This document shows, in pieces, positions 42,086 through 53,488 of a stretch of DNA of 64,000 bases. Below the pieces are notes generated by a model, which was not told the DNA's origin, made no database searches, and saw nothing but the letters and a program-made list of their open reading frames with translations. The translations under genes were made by a program, and so were the position numbers. Each line of letters opens with the position of its first letter. Position 1 is the stretch's first letter. This DNA is from Pelomyxa schiedti (lineage: Eukaryota > Evosea > Pelobiontida > Pelomyxidae), in NCBI GenBank assembly GCA_020536535.1, contig JAHLWZ010000841.1, forward strand, positions 1-64,000. Reading direction: 5' to 3'.

Positions 42086-45000
42086 ATGTCGGGTGGTGGT
42101 AAGTCATGCTACGCCAGTGACAACACGACAAGTGGCGGTGGCGGCACGTCCCCTACTCCGGCGCCTTTGCCGGTGTTGCTCCCTCCAGATCCAAGTCGGC
42201 CGTCACCTTACGCTGCTAGTGCCGCTACAACAACTTCTACTTCTTCTTCTTCGAGTGGTGGGGGCGGCAGCGGGGAGGCGGTTGTGGCTAGTGACGGGCT
42301 TGAGATTTGTGCAGTTTTCTCCTCTGTTTGCGGGGCAAATATTAGCGGGCTCCCTGGGGTGGGGCTTTGTTCCATTTCTTCGTGTTTTTGTTGAGGTTGG
42401 CTCTTTCTAACTTCTGCGGCCAAGGGAGGAGATAGTCTATTCGCTGCCATTGAAGTTATGGGTACACCACCGGGATTCAAATCTCAGTTGAAGAAAGATG
42501 TCATCTTGATTGTGCGTGTGCAATCCCAGATATTCAATCTTAGTACCTGCTGAACTTTGTATAACAAGGTCGATGTAAGTGGTTCAATGTGTACAGCAAT
42601 GACCCAAGTCCATGAGGCAGTGAACTGCGTAGCTAGAGCTCTAGGGTAGAACTTAGAGTGTAGTTTTGTACTCTCCTCATTCCTTATGATTTTTTTTCCC
42701 AGAAAGGGAGATAGACTGGGTATAGTCTCCTTCAACAACAATGCCAGCATCATTTTGCGTTTATGTGCCCCAACTGGCAAGGAAATAGCAAGCGCATGTA
42801 AAAAGCTGGTTGCTGATGGTGGCACAAACATCGAGGCCGGAATAAGGGTATCCCAGTATTGCCATGTCATTCAAAAATAAATTGAATTGTAATTGTGACG
42901 ATGCAGGAAGCATATGAACTTATCCTGGACGCTGAATCGATGACTGATGGTAGAATAACAACGGTTATCCTTTTATCAGATGGGTATGATAATCGTGACA
43001 CTCTAAGTTTTTACCTGCTACAGACAACCAAATTCGGGGATTTCTAATGCTCCCGAGCTTTGCGAGATTAGTAAACACTTGTTCCTTTCCTTAACGGGCG
43101 CATATCAAGTGCTTTTCCACTCCCTTGGCTTTACTGGTACCAGCAATCTTTTGTCATTATAGACTCTTAACCTTAGAAGATGGGCATGACCGGGTGCTAC
43201 TATCTCAGCTCACCCAATGTGGGAACTTCGGAAAAAATGGGATGTATTACAGTCTATCCACTAACGAGGATATCAGAAGCTCTGTTGGTTTGTTTGCTCT
43301 ACATTTGTTCTTAGGTAATCTCTTTTTTTTTTTCCCCAACCAAGGTGACTGTCTTGGGGGGAGCTCTCATATTTCGGCATCAAATATAGTGACTACCTGC
43401 AACTCTTTTGATCGTGAAGAACATCGTATGTGCTGAATGGTTGCACTCGTGGCCTAAAATAAATTTTACTCCTTGCAGTAATTGCAGATGGACGTTTTCT
43501 AGTGTTCACAGGGCAAAATCAAGACCCAAGCAATTCTTGTAATTTGCCTCTCATAGCGGAGCATCAGCGGCATATATTTCTTATGTACCTGCCCTCTGTG
43601 CTGCCCAGTGCATTCTCCATCAAAGTTACGGTAACATTTCAGACCAATGATAAGCGTGCGACCTACCAAACTGTATTCTCTCCTGCATAAAGTATTCGTC
43701 TTACTACTTAATCAGATTGACTCTAAACTCACTGCTGAATCGCCCACTGATCACACGCCTCAGTTCCTCAAAGTAGCATCACAGGTATTTTTTTTACTTA
43801 ACGACTTGCATTGTCAATTTGGCTAGATTTTGCGTGTCAGAGTTGGTAATATGCTGAGTCACGCCAGTGACTCAGCATTTCATTCCCTGGCCAATGAAAT
43901 TGAAACGCTTCATGACACCATTCTTCAAGTTCAGTTCAACTGCATCCCTTCACGAGGAACACCAACCCTAACACCACCTTACACAGATTTTTGAAACTGT
44001 TCAACTTTCCGAAAGTGATATCCTTATACGAGAAGAACAATTACTTGATGCTTTAGAACGAGATTTGGGAGAGGTCTGAAAATACATTCTCTTTTCAAGT
44101 TATGATTTTGAACCAACTGCTACCAGGCTCTTGATATGGCCAGCCGGCGTACCCCTGCCAGTGATGCGCACAAAGTTGCTAGATTACTTCAGTTCTCATC
44201 AGAGCATCTACATCAACAAAGTGCCTCAACTGCGTCACATGTCAGGGACCTTTACACAACTCCACAACAAAATGCAATGCGGTTGAGATTTTTAGGTGGA
44301 ACGAGCACAGTATGCCCTAGTTTGCAAGTAAAAATCTACTCATATTCCGCAGGAAGATGTCCAAGCAGCTAAAAGAGCGGTTCCTCTTGAAGAACCCAAG
44401 CTCACAGAAGCCCAGCTGAGCAAAAGGAGGTTTGTTTTATATCCTACGACATTGCAGTAATCAAGTATTATCTTTCTTACAGAGAAGTAGAGGAAGAGTG
44501 AGTACCTTCACCAAACTCTGTTTGTTTCACTCATTCACCAAGGTGCTGCTATGTTTCGTTGGAAAATTGGCGCACTTGCCACCTCGGGATTGGACTCTTG
44601 GTTCGCCCTCGCACTGCTAGAGAACGGTCAGCAATTAATACCACGCAATATCCATTAAACCAACTCAACAACTGGCAATAATTAGATTCAAGAATCTTAT
44701 GCCACGCGTTGAGCTTGTTCAAGATTACCTTTCTTCTGAAGCCTATGATGCAGGTGTCAGGGCTGCAGTGACTTCTCCAAGTAACGCTTATCCTTCCACA
44801 CTCCTTTTCTCAGCAGTAGTCTGCCAGCTGCTATGCTAGATCGAGAAGATGCAGAAGAGTTCGATAAACACTCCATGATGAGGTCTTCAGTGAGAGAGCG
44901 AGTTAATGCCTGGTAGTTCTATGGTCGGTTAAAAACGTTCTGATCTTTTTCTTTAGGCTTCCACTTTATATAAATTCAACGAATTGGAAATACTCAAAGC

Positions 45001-46153
45001 ATATTGTATTGCTATTTGTGTCATAATTAATTTTAACACTCATATCAGGCACCTCCCGCTTTTTCAATTATTGCTACTCAGGTATTCTCATGTCACCATA
45101 AATAGTTGTTCACCTCCCTTTTTTTAGTTCAATGATCTGTTTCAGCCGATGTAAGTAATTTTCTCTAATCAGCAATGTCCTTATTTCACAAGATTCGCAC
45201 TCAAAGTGTGCAGTAAATTACTCATCCAAAGTGTTGTAAAGGTTACCTTATGATGCTTTCCCTTCTCTTCTCTCACATAATACTGCAGTTCATGGTTGAA
45301 GACCAGCATGCTTCAGAGAGAGCTCTTCAGATGTACATGTGATTATCGTCATTCACACTCCTAATCTGTGAAGGTACTGTGACGTGCACAGACTGTTCCT
45401 TCAGGTTGCAGTTGAATACCCTGAGGTGGTCACTGAAGCTGGTTAGTTATACTTACCACCATATTTTTATGAGCCTCATAACTCGCAGAAAGGATTCTCA
45501 ATAATTTTATCACACTTCCAAGTTCCCGTTGCCGCAAAGAAACGCCTGATCTTGGAGACATGATTGAGGTGTCAAATCTTCCCACTCATTCCACTCATTT
45601 ACTCATAACTGTAATAGTATCTAGCAATCACTGACGCTGTGTCATGGGAAGCGCTGAAGGAGCCTTACATACAAGAGGCCGTGCGGCGTAATATTAGGCA
45701 CATCGAGCATATTGCGTTGCATACCATCAGTGGTGGTGTTGGTGGACTACTGGACACCTGGATGAAAGTGACCAACAGTGGGAGGGTTACGATGTTCAAT
45801 GTATTATTTTTGAGGACCGTTGCCCGCCCAGAGGGAATGACGATAGACCAAATTAGGGTTTCTTTCCTAATGTGTAAAGTGATTAATGTGAGCACAGGGA
45901 ATGTACGATGCAAACTGGGGCAAGCTCCCAAATGAAATTTTTGCAGAGATGAAAAAAGGGCCTGCGAAAATCTTTTCAGTGAAGACACCAACTCTCTGCG
46001 AATTTATTAACATATTTTTTATAGGTAACGACGCTTCCAGAAGTGTTTAACATGATGGGCATTAACATACCACCAGGCATATTTTTTCCCTTAGTCCAAG
46101 TGAGAATAACCCCACAAAGAGGCCATAGCCGAGCTTATTCTTTGGGGATTTGA
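42086..46153 (+). CDS. VWA-domain protein with conserved-looking but unassigned C-terminal region
   Basis: ATG 42086 (MSGGGKSCYASDNTT) starts a Gly/Ser/Pro-rich stretch. After an intron ending at CCAAG (about 42425) comes the VWA domain, split over short exons: FKSQLKKDVILI + VDVSGSMCTAMTQVHEA (MIDAS DxSxS), GDRLGIVSFNNNASIIL, VADGGTNIEAGI, TTVILLSDGYDN, VLFHSLGF, GKNGMYYSL. A beta-rich segment and helices follow (VRVGNMLSHASDSAFHSLAN). The last third is helical: PLYINSTNWKYSKHI, LKVCSKLLIQSVVK, VEDQHASERALQMY, VHRLFLQVAVEYPEVV, PDLGDMIEYLAITDAVSWEA, KEPYIQEAVRRNIRHIEHI. I recall similar sequence in other protist VWA or ubiquitin-related proteins but cannot name it. Ends at TGA 46151-46153. 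More than 15 introns. Confidence 0.7.
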
Positions 46154-46315
46154 GAATAGGGAAGAAAGTGCCAGCACAGCACGGTTTCTGGAATTTAGCT
46201 TCTTTCTTTACCCTCAACTCCCATAAAGGTATCAGGACGGTTTACCCAAATCCGGAAGTACACGCTTGGAGGTACCACAAAACTTTTGGGCAATGTACTA
46301 TTTCACACTTTACAG

Positions 46316-47195
46316 GCCTGGTTGGAGAGATGCAAGTTTTTCGAAGATGCATCCGCAAATCCGCCACCAGAATTAGCTTACAGGCCACCACTCAGATCAT
46401 CCCGATCACGTGTGACAATTGATGGTGTTGGGGCTTTCCTTTCTCGGCTTCAACTCAGTGGTTCCACCCTTCACATAGCTTCTTTGGAATGACAAATTCA
46501 CAGATAATCACAGTGACAAGGACACCTGCCAGTGTTCTAAATGCGAAGCACTGAAGGTCGTTTTTATAGATCATTACGTACGCACTAAACTTGATACCAA
46601 GGCAATTCAATTAAGGAGAGAGCAGTGGCATCCTGAGCGAAATCCAAATATTACTGGGGACCCTGTAAAAACAGTTTTGATTGCAGGAGTACCTTCACGA
46701 GTAACGGAGGTGGATATAAAGCAAGCATTGTCTCAGTATGTGAAATTGTCTACAAATGCCCACCCAACACTCCCTTCTAGATTTGGTCCCATAGCAACAG
46801 TCTCACTTGTAAAGAACAGAGCTGGAAAGCACCGCCATTTTGGATTCGTCGTCTTTGAAAGTGCTGAGTCTGCTGCTGCAGCCTTGAAAAATCAAACGGT
46901 GATGTGCTGTGAGGCCACCATCACCCTTGACAGAGAAAGAGGCCGATCCGACCCCAACTTCACCCCCCATTACTTTGGTTCTCCAGCACCAATTACCACA
47001 CCCCCCATCGTCACCTGTACTCTTCCAACCACCCCAGCCCTAACCCCACCCGCAACCGCAACCGGAGCCAGTAACACAACAACCGCAAACACTACTACAG
47101 CTGCCAACTCACAACCCACTACGTCAAACGGAGGCAACAGTGATGCAAACAAACCCTCTGATATTTGGGATTCCTCTGTGGTTGACCACACTTAG
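46316..47195 (+). CDS. U1-70K / U11-35K-like RRM protein
   Basis: The RRM has RNP2 TVLIAGVP and RNP1 HRHFGFVVF with the U1-70K hallmark leader REQWHPERNPNITGDPVKT, equivalent to the W-D-P...D-P...G-D-A-x-K-T-L leader of U1-70K that lies against U1 snRNA stem-loop I. After the RRM comes TLDRERGRSDPNFTPHYFG, like the conserved R-G-R-x region, then a Thr/Pro/Asn-rich tail ending in TAG. A 47-nt intron at about 46421-46467 joins AFLSRLQL to NHSDKDTCQCSKCEALK. The upstream exon (FFEDASANPPPELAYRPPL) is in frame, but no ATG was found in it, so the 5' end is provisional and at least one more exon is expected. It probably acts in 5' splice-site recognition. Confidence 0.65.
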
Positions 47196-47275
47196 CGGCT
47201 GGAATCAGCCACTCCTTTACATTGTAATAAGCCGACAGAGGAATAAACTGTTGTTTTTTTGTGTTTGACACAATT

Positions 47276-48263
47276 TTATTGTTTGGGGTGCCCAATAAAC
47301 CATGTTACGGCATCAGCACCTCTGTCCATTGGCTTCTCACCATAGTCCCATGTGAAGGTATCTGAGCCTTCAATGGTAGCCACGATGGAAGCTAGTTCCT
47401 TGTTGGTGTATGTCCTAAGGCAGCTAACAATGGCGTCCACAAGGATAACCAGGGGGGTGATTGGAAAGAGAACAAAGAAAATGAGTCGCAGAATGGAGAA
47501 GGGCTTGCAAAAGAATGTAGCTATAATGGAGCCACTTGCAACACCAGGTATGCACTTGAGTATTCCTGCCACTTAGTGTTATTGCGGCATAAAGACAAAC
47601 ATATACAAGGGAAAACTTCACCAGTCAGTGTTCTTGTTTGTAGTTCAGCAATGAATATTGGTTGTCTATCCTTTATTGCAGATTCAAAAATGCTTCTAAC
47701 CTGAGGTGGCTCAAAGTGATGTATGGAACTGAATAGTGTTCGGATCCCCTCAAGTCCTTGTGGTTTCGTTGCATCAACGGATGTCGGAATAAAGCTAAGC
47801 TTTTGGGCACCAACTACAGATTGCAGAACTTTCCAATGGGAGGTCTCCGGGAAAAGATCAGTAAGAACAACACTGATAGGTTTGGCAGTAGACTTCGCTA
47901 ATTCTCGCATCAGGGATACAACAGGACCCGAGTACCCACTGCACAGATCAATCACTTTTACTTGTGGGCCAGCACACATCTCAACTAGCTTAAAAGTACG
48001 TTAAACCTCGGGAGCCGCTACAATAAAATACCTCGCGGAAGGCAGGTATCAACGCAGTAAAAGGAGGTGGTGGTAAACCAGGTAGTGACCCTGTCCAGTT
48101 CTAAAAGAAAGGTTTTGTTTAAAAAAAAAAACCAAAGTAGTTTCAAAACTATCAAGGAAAAAGGGAAACACACCTCGCACAAAAAGAACAATACCATCCG
48201 CCGTATGAAGGACGGACACCACGCTTGTTCGTGAATTTCTATAAGACGAAGTCGTTTCACCAT
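47276..48263 (-). CDS. Class I SAM-dependent methyltransferase with C-terminal membrane segments
   Basis: ATG 48263 gives MVKRLRLIEIHEQAWCPSFI, then NWTGSLPGLPPPPFTALIPA after an intron. The SAM-binding core follows: KVIDLCSGYSGPVVSLMREL (motif I, with Gly-rich loop), VVLTDLFPETS (motif II Asp), FIPTSVDATKP, SSIHHFEPPQ (post-motif region) and IFIAELQTRT. The last exon has two hydrophobic stretches (LRLIFFVLFPITPLVILVD, then AIVSCLRTYTNKEL) and ends in TAA at 47276. The E-x-H-x-x-P-W-x-P N-terminus and the membrane tail recall a little-studied methyltransferase group that also occurs in bacteria; its substrate is unknown to me. Confidence 0.75.
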
Positions 48264-48506
48264 GACTGAGGTTTTTTTTTTTGCTTTGGAGTTGTTGGTT
48301 TGTTGTTGGTTGTACCTTTTTTGATTCGCTTAAGTGAGCCCAAATAAGCACAGTCACAACCCCAAAATGCAACTCCCAGTAGCACGTTGCCACCCGTCGT
48401 CGCTCAGCACCATCGGCACCCGCAAACACACTAGAACACCAAACGGTAGCATAAAAAAAATACAGGAACAAAATAAAATTTGCGAAGATCCTGGAAACGA
48501 AAACTG

Positions 48507-48742
48507 ATGGACTCTGGCCCTGTGCCCTGTACTCGCTTTCATTTTCAACGAAATGGTGAGTTTTCTGGAACTAAAGCTGCGTCTCCACCCCCTCTACAGG
48601 AGGCTTGTTAAGACAAAGGTCTTTGCGTGATATGATGAGGTTGAAAAAAAGAAATTTCTTCGGGGAAGGGCACTTTATTCCGAGATTTCAGTTTTCCTTA
48701 GTTGCCTTAGTTTGTTCCATCAGGGTAACAGAATACAAGTAA
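48507..48742 (+). CDS. Predicted 64-residue protein, two exons
   Basis: ATG 48507 opens MDSGPVPCTRFHFQRN; a 44-nt GT-AG intron (48556-48599) joins in phase 1 to GLLRQRSLRDMMRLKKRN, then FFGEGHFIPRFQFSLVALVC and TEYK, with TAA at 48740-48742. The N-terminal half is very basic; the C-terminal half has one modestly hydrophobic stretch. That pattern suits a small mitochondrial or membrane-associated protein, but I recognise no family. The CDS fits between the methyltransferase start and the Sec8 start. It lies below the size normally called automatically. Evidence is the frame plus a clean intron. Confidence 0.45.
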
Positions 48743-48847
48743 TTCAATTTGTGCTGGCAATAGTGGTGGCCTACATCAGTACCATTCAGCACTCTTCCAA
48801 GCTCGCTCCAGTTTGTTCTTTTTGTCGCTCGTTGCTTGTTGGTTTAA

Positions 48848-51800
48848 ATGTCCCTTTCACTGCTGGGAGACGATGTCAATTGCGATTTCGACGGCCTGAC
48901 TGGGACGAATTTCCCTGATGCCGGCGAAGATTGTGATGCAGAGGAGCGAGAGGATGTTGTGGCAGTTGCTTCTGCGGTTGTTGTGGATGTCGGGCCGGAG
49001 GCGAGTGCGGGTGGGAACGATAGCGCCTTGATTCCACCTGTTTCTGTGCTTTCCGATTCCGGAAAGGGGTTGGGGAGTTCAAGTGTCAGAAGTTCCACCG
49101 CTGGGGATTCTACACTATGCATTCCTACTGCCAGTGGTAGTAATTCCATTATTGGTGCTGGTGGTGCCACTGCTACTGGTTCCCCTCCACCTGTTCCGGT
49201 TGCCAGTATAAACATCAATTCGAGGAGTACGGGGCCTGGGAAGAGGCACAGTGTCTCACCATCACCACAGCCTTCAGGAAGAAGAAAAGGCGGAATGGAA
49301 AGGAGAAGGTCCATGGCTTCTGCAGAGGATGAGAATGACTTTGATGACGACGGAAGACCTCTTAATGCAAGAGCTCTGGCAAAGGTAATTGCTGAGGCTG
49401 TATCAAAGGCTCCAAGGCAGTTCCGCGAGCCAAACTGCTCGCCAATAATTGAGGCTTTGCGTTTAATGAGGGGAGATCCTGATAGTGAGGCTAAGGCACT
49501 CCATCAGTGCTGCAAAAGTGCTGACTTTGCAATGAACTCGGTTGTTGAAAGTAAGTTCCCTTTTTATCTTACAATTCTCTCTTACCTTATCTAGCATACT
49601 ACGAGGGATTCAATAAGTCAATCAAGTCCTGCTCTAAATTTTTGTCAATCGTATCCAGCGGCGAAAATTCATCAGAGGCACTACAGGAGTACGTTATACA
49701 AATTAGAGTGCTTCTGGATAAAAATATCTCCGGTCTTAAAACCGAGTGGGCTGAGTACCTGGAACAGGCAAAATTGATTGAACTTATTAACAAGATGTGA
49801 GTGAGCCTACTACTTCCTCCTTCTTCCTCTGGTCTCATGGTAGCCGAAAAAGAAAATGGCTCAGCACCGCAACAAGGGAAATAGAAGAACTGATAAAAGG
49901 GAGATGGTTTGTGCATGCTGCTGAACTACTCAGACAAGCAATCGATGTATCAGCTGACTTGATCCTCCAGAAAGTCGACACTGTTCAAGACATCAGTTCC
50001 CAGCTTCAAGAAATGAAGAAGGTGCAACTCATGCAGCCATAATAAAATCCTATTAATAGATTGATTGTTTTCCTAGGATTTTACAACTGTTGTAACAAAA
50101 AAAATCTGTGAGCATGTATATTTGCGATTCTCTGGAACTGCACCATCGAAAACAAAGGCAAATGCAGACACACCAGTAAAAATCCCTGAGTTCTCAACAA
50201 TAGAAGGTTCGCTATTTTGTGTAAATGGAAGTCTCACTGTTGCGTGAATCATTGCAGGTTTGCTTCCAGACTCAGTCTTCTTATCTCAAGAAGATTGCTC
50301 GTCTGGAACAGATCCAGAGGCCGAGCCGAGGTAATGTAATCCTCAAACCTTGCTGCACCTTATTAATTCTCAAGGCAGAGTATTTTTAAGAAATTGTGTC
50401 GCTGCGTTGGAAAAAATGGGACTTGCAACGGTTTGTATTCAAGTGGTGTGCCATTTTCACTCAACTTCAATGATAGTATGTGGCTAAGCAATTAGAGAAT
50501 GCAAAGCAGGAAATTGTGCGGCTTCTTGAAGATCATAACATTACGGTACCGTTTTCGAATAATAGCTCATCTGAACCAATTTTGTAAGTTCAGCTTGTAC
50601 TGAAACTATTCTGAAACCCCATTAGAAAAGTGGACGAAAAGGATTTCCCTGAGGCTTTCAAAACTGCAACCGACTGCTTCTGTGCCGCTCTTAAAAATCA
50701 TGGCTACCTTTCCCAAGTGTTCAAGTCACTGTCCCCAACATCTAGTTATAACCTAAGTACCATCTGGGCACAAGGCCAAGATGTGGTCAGTCATACCATC
50801 CCAGTTGCTTTTGGTGATAGGCCTCTTAGATAAAAGATGCATTGGCACCGTACTTGCTGTCTGCTACTTTTGACAATATCCCAACAGTTTCCCTCCTTGT
50901 TGACAGCAGACCCAAAGTAATCCTTCCTCATAGAATCATTCTCAATTTACGGTTTTTCTGGAAGATTTTTTCATTTGGCCATTCGTCATCATATTTCTTT
51001 GAGACCACCCTGAAGACTGCTGCGCGGCCGTCCTTTGGTGCTGATCTTAGGAGTATTAGTAAGTTGTATCCAATATTACTGCGATTCGACAACCAAGTAC
51101 AGGAAATATTTGCTTGTCATCAGTATTTCCTTTTTTGTTGAGGTGATTGAATGTTTAACACTGTGCCAAAGGTTGAAGCCGGCGGCAGCAACTCCTTTGA
51201 GAGATTTTGTACAGGGCTTCACACAACAAAACTTTCTCCCCCTCCTAGAGAAAGACACAAAAAATAAAACACGGCTCATATTAGAAGGTATGTAAGGAGA
51301 TACAGGAATAATGCTAATATGTTGTATTAGCAAGCGATGCTTTCAAACCAACCGAAATGCTCTCCAGCACAAGCAAGGCATCTTGTATACAACTCCTTCA
51401 GGTATGCCATCTCATCCATCTGTGAATTTTGACTGGATTTTAAGTGTGCTCAAAAAATGATTTCTTTGTTGGAAGATGTTGTGGAAATTATTCAGGCATT
51501 TGAAGGTTCAATCCAAAGCAGTTTTATTCACATTTTTCATGAAACTCTTTCGAGGTAAATTTTATCTCTTTTCCCCGTTTCACATTATCCTTCAGTTTTG
51601 TTGAGATGTGTAGTCTCAAGTATTCTTGGGTTTTAGGGGTAAAGCGAGAAACACTACCTCTTACAATGACTGCCCTACTACTCACTGGACAAGACTGGTA
51701 AGCTGGATTACCATAAGCATTCTGAAAAGTTCCCAAAGCGCACTTTGGATAAATCAGCTGCAAGCAGATCCCCTTTGGCCTGACTATTCTAGGAGAGGGA

Positions 51801-53111
51801 GTGGGCAAGCTTTCTTCACAAATAAGTTGGTTGGAAAAGGTACGGATCCCTATGGTGCCTCTCTATCCTAACTGAACAGATCCTCAATTCAATTTTTATG
51901 AATGTGAGATACTATTGGATCGCTATGTGCATGACCCAAGTTTTATGATACAGCGTGACCAACTCATTTTAGATCCACAAAAGATAGCACTTCTCGCTAA
52001 TTTGTGTGAAACTATGGTAGATATTACTGCTGGAAGTTTTTAACTTATATGCCAACTATACTCAGGAGTGGTGCCATTCCCGAGTTAGTGCGATTTTTGT
52101 TAATGCTAGAGAAAAAGGCACTCATAATAGGTAGGTAGTGACCTCTGTAGAAAAGTGAAGCTAATCAAACTTCAGGTTTATTACGAAACCTGAAGGAGCA
52201 TGGAGTGTCTTTATAGAGCAAAATAGGCAACCAATTCTCCAAAGTTTCAAGGATATGGCCAACAGTTCTCTCATGGTGCTGAGACTGGAGTACCGGCTCC
52301 ATTGCTTCCACTTTTTGAGTCTGTTTAAAACAGTAAGAGTCTCTTCTACCTGCAGCAATTTTTTGGAGATTTTTACAATAAGCAAGAAATCCTATACCCG
52401 TGAAGAAAGGCTGCCTCTACCGGATGTATTTATAGTAGAACTGAACAAAGATCTTCTCCAAGCAGAGGAAATATTACTATGCTTGTTATCAGAGAAGAAA
52501 GCAAGGTAACCAAAAAAAAAAGTAGTTGTGGTCTAGATTGATGGAGCCTTCAGATTTGTCCTGGATGGTCTCGCAGAACTGATAGGAACACTTCTGATTC
52601 GCAGCGTAGGAACCATGTCTGCAGTGAACACCAATGCCATCCCGAAACTGTGCAAAAACGTTTTCACACTGCAACGAAATCTCACTCGGATCATGCACAA
52701 GAAAGAGTTCCACATGGATCATGCAAGAAAATACTTTGACCTTCTGGCACTTGATGAACGGGTACAATAGTGAAGAGAATCATTAATATTCACGCAGCAT
52801 CCTTGCAGGAACTCCTCAATCACATACGGGACCAAGTTGACCAGGGCCATATAGAATCAGGCAATATTTTCCAGTATGAGGAATACAGAACATTGTTGGA
52901 AGTCCATCAGCTCAATGCCACTAATAACAACAATGCAAGCAATATGGGCAACAGGAAAGTGGATCCCATTATACTGAAAGAGCTCAACAACATTCTGCCT
53001 ATGACTTATAACAAAAATTCCTCACCGTCCGGCAGTGCTCCATCGTCAATCTCCTATAATCGCCATTGCGTTTCCACCCTTTGCCAGCCCTTTCCAACAA
53101 AACGTCTCTGA
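48848..53111 (+). CDS. Exocyst complex component Sec8 (EXOC4)
   Basis: Sec8 is a rod-like subunit of the exocyst, which tethers secretory vesicles to the plasma membrane. ATG 48848 starts an acidic, Ser/Gly/Val-rich stretch of ~150 residues not found in animal or yeast Sec8. The family core follows: VVE + AYYEGFNKSIKSCSKFL, ALQEYVIQIRVLLDKNISGL, WAEYLEQAKLIELINKI, EIEELIKGRWFVHAAELL, and VDTVQDISSQLQEMKK with a continuation KKICEHVYLRFSGT. Helical exons continue to 53111 (RNLTRIMHKKEFHMDHARK, LNHIRDQVDQGHIESGNIFQ), ending in TGA. Roughly 20 introns of 40-70 nt are implied. The match is clearest in the N-terminal core; the middle is divergent. Confidence 0.82.
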
Positions 53112-53488
53112 CCAAACTGTTTTTATTGTGGAGACGATGTAGTGCTCTTAGACCGTAACACCGGTTGTGAGTAACAACGTCCGACACGAGGCGGTAGCAC
53201 ATGTTTTTTCCCGATCCCATAATGCTGTGAATGGGAATTTTGTGCCTCAGATAAGAGCCCAAAAAAGGCGTTTGTTTTGTGTTCGTTTGAGCCGAGAGAT
53301 GGTTAGCAATCCCCCGGATATGGATGGATTTCAGTCTTCGGACTGTCAATAAACAGTGATAAGGCAAGGGCTATGTCCCTTACACACCCCTTTTTTTTTT
53401 TATTTTTTGTGCTGGTGTGATTCCTACTCGTTGAGTAGCACTCTTTGTGTTTGCATTTGGTTATTTACAGTCCTGTGGTATTTGGTAC
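53112..53488. other. Convergent intergenic region, Sec8 / CC2D2A
   Basis: About 375 bp between two converging stop codons. A poly-T run occurs near 53391-53406. An AATAAA lies at about 53350 on the plus strand. Short open frames exist on both strands (for example 53167-53352 plus, which begins with GTG) without family resemblance. No snRNA core was recognised in it. Confidence 0.4.

Noticed and set aside
48264-48548. Upstream extension of the methyltransferase (MVLSDDGWQRATG...)
   Set aside because: The ATG at 48263 gives a family-like N-terminus directly; linking the upstream frame needs an unsupported intron and overlaps the 64-residue gene on the other strand.
53167-53352. Plus-strand ORF after Sec8
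   Set aside because: It starts with GTG, matches nothing, and sits in the 3' region between convergent genes.
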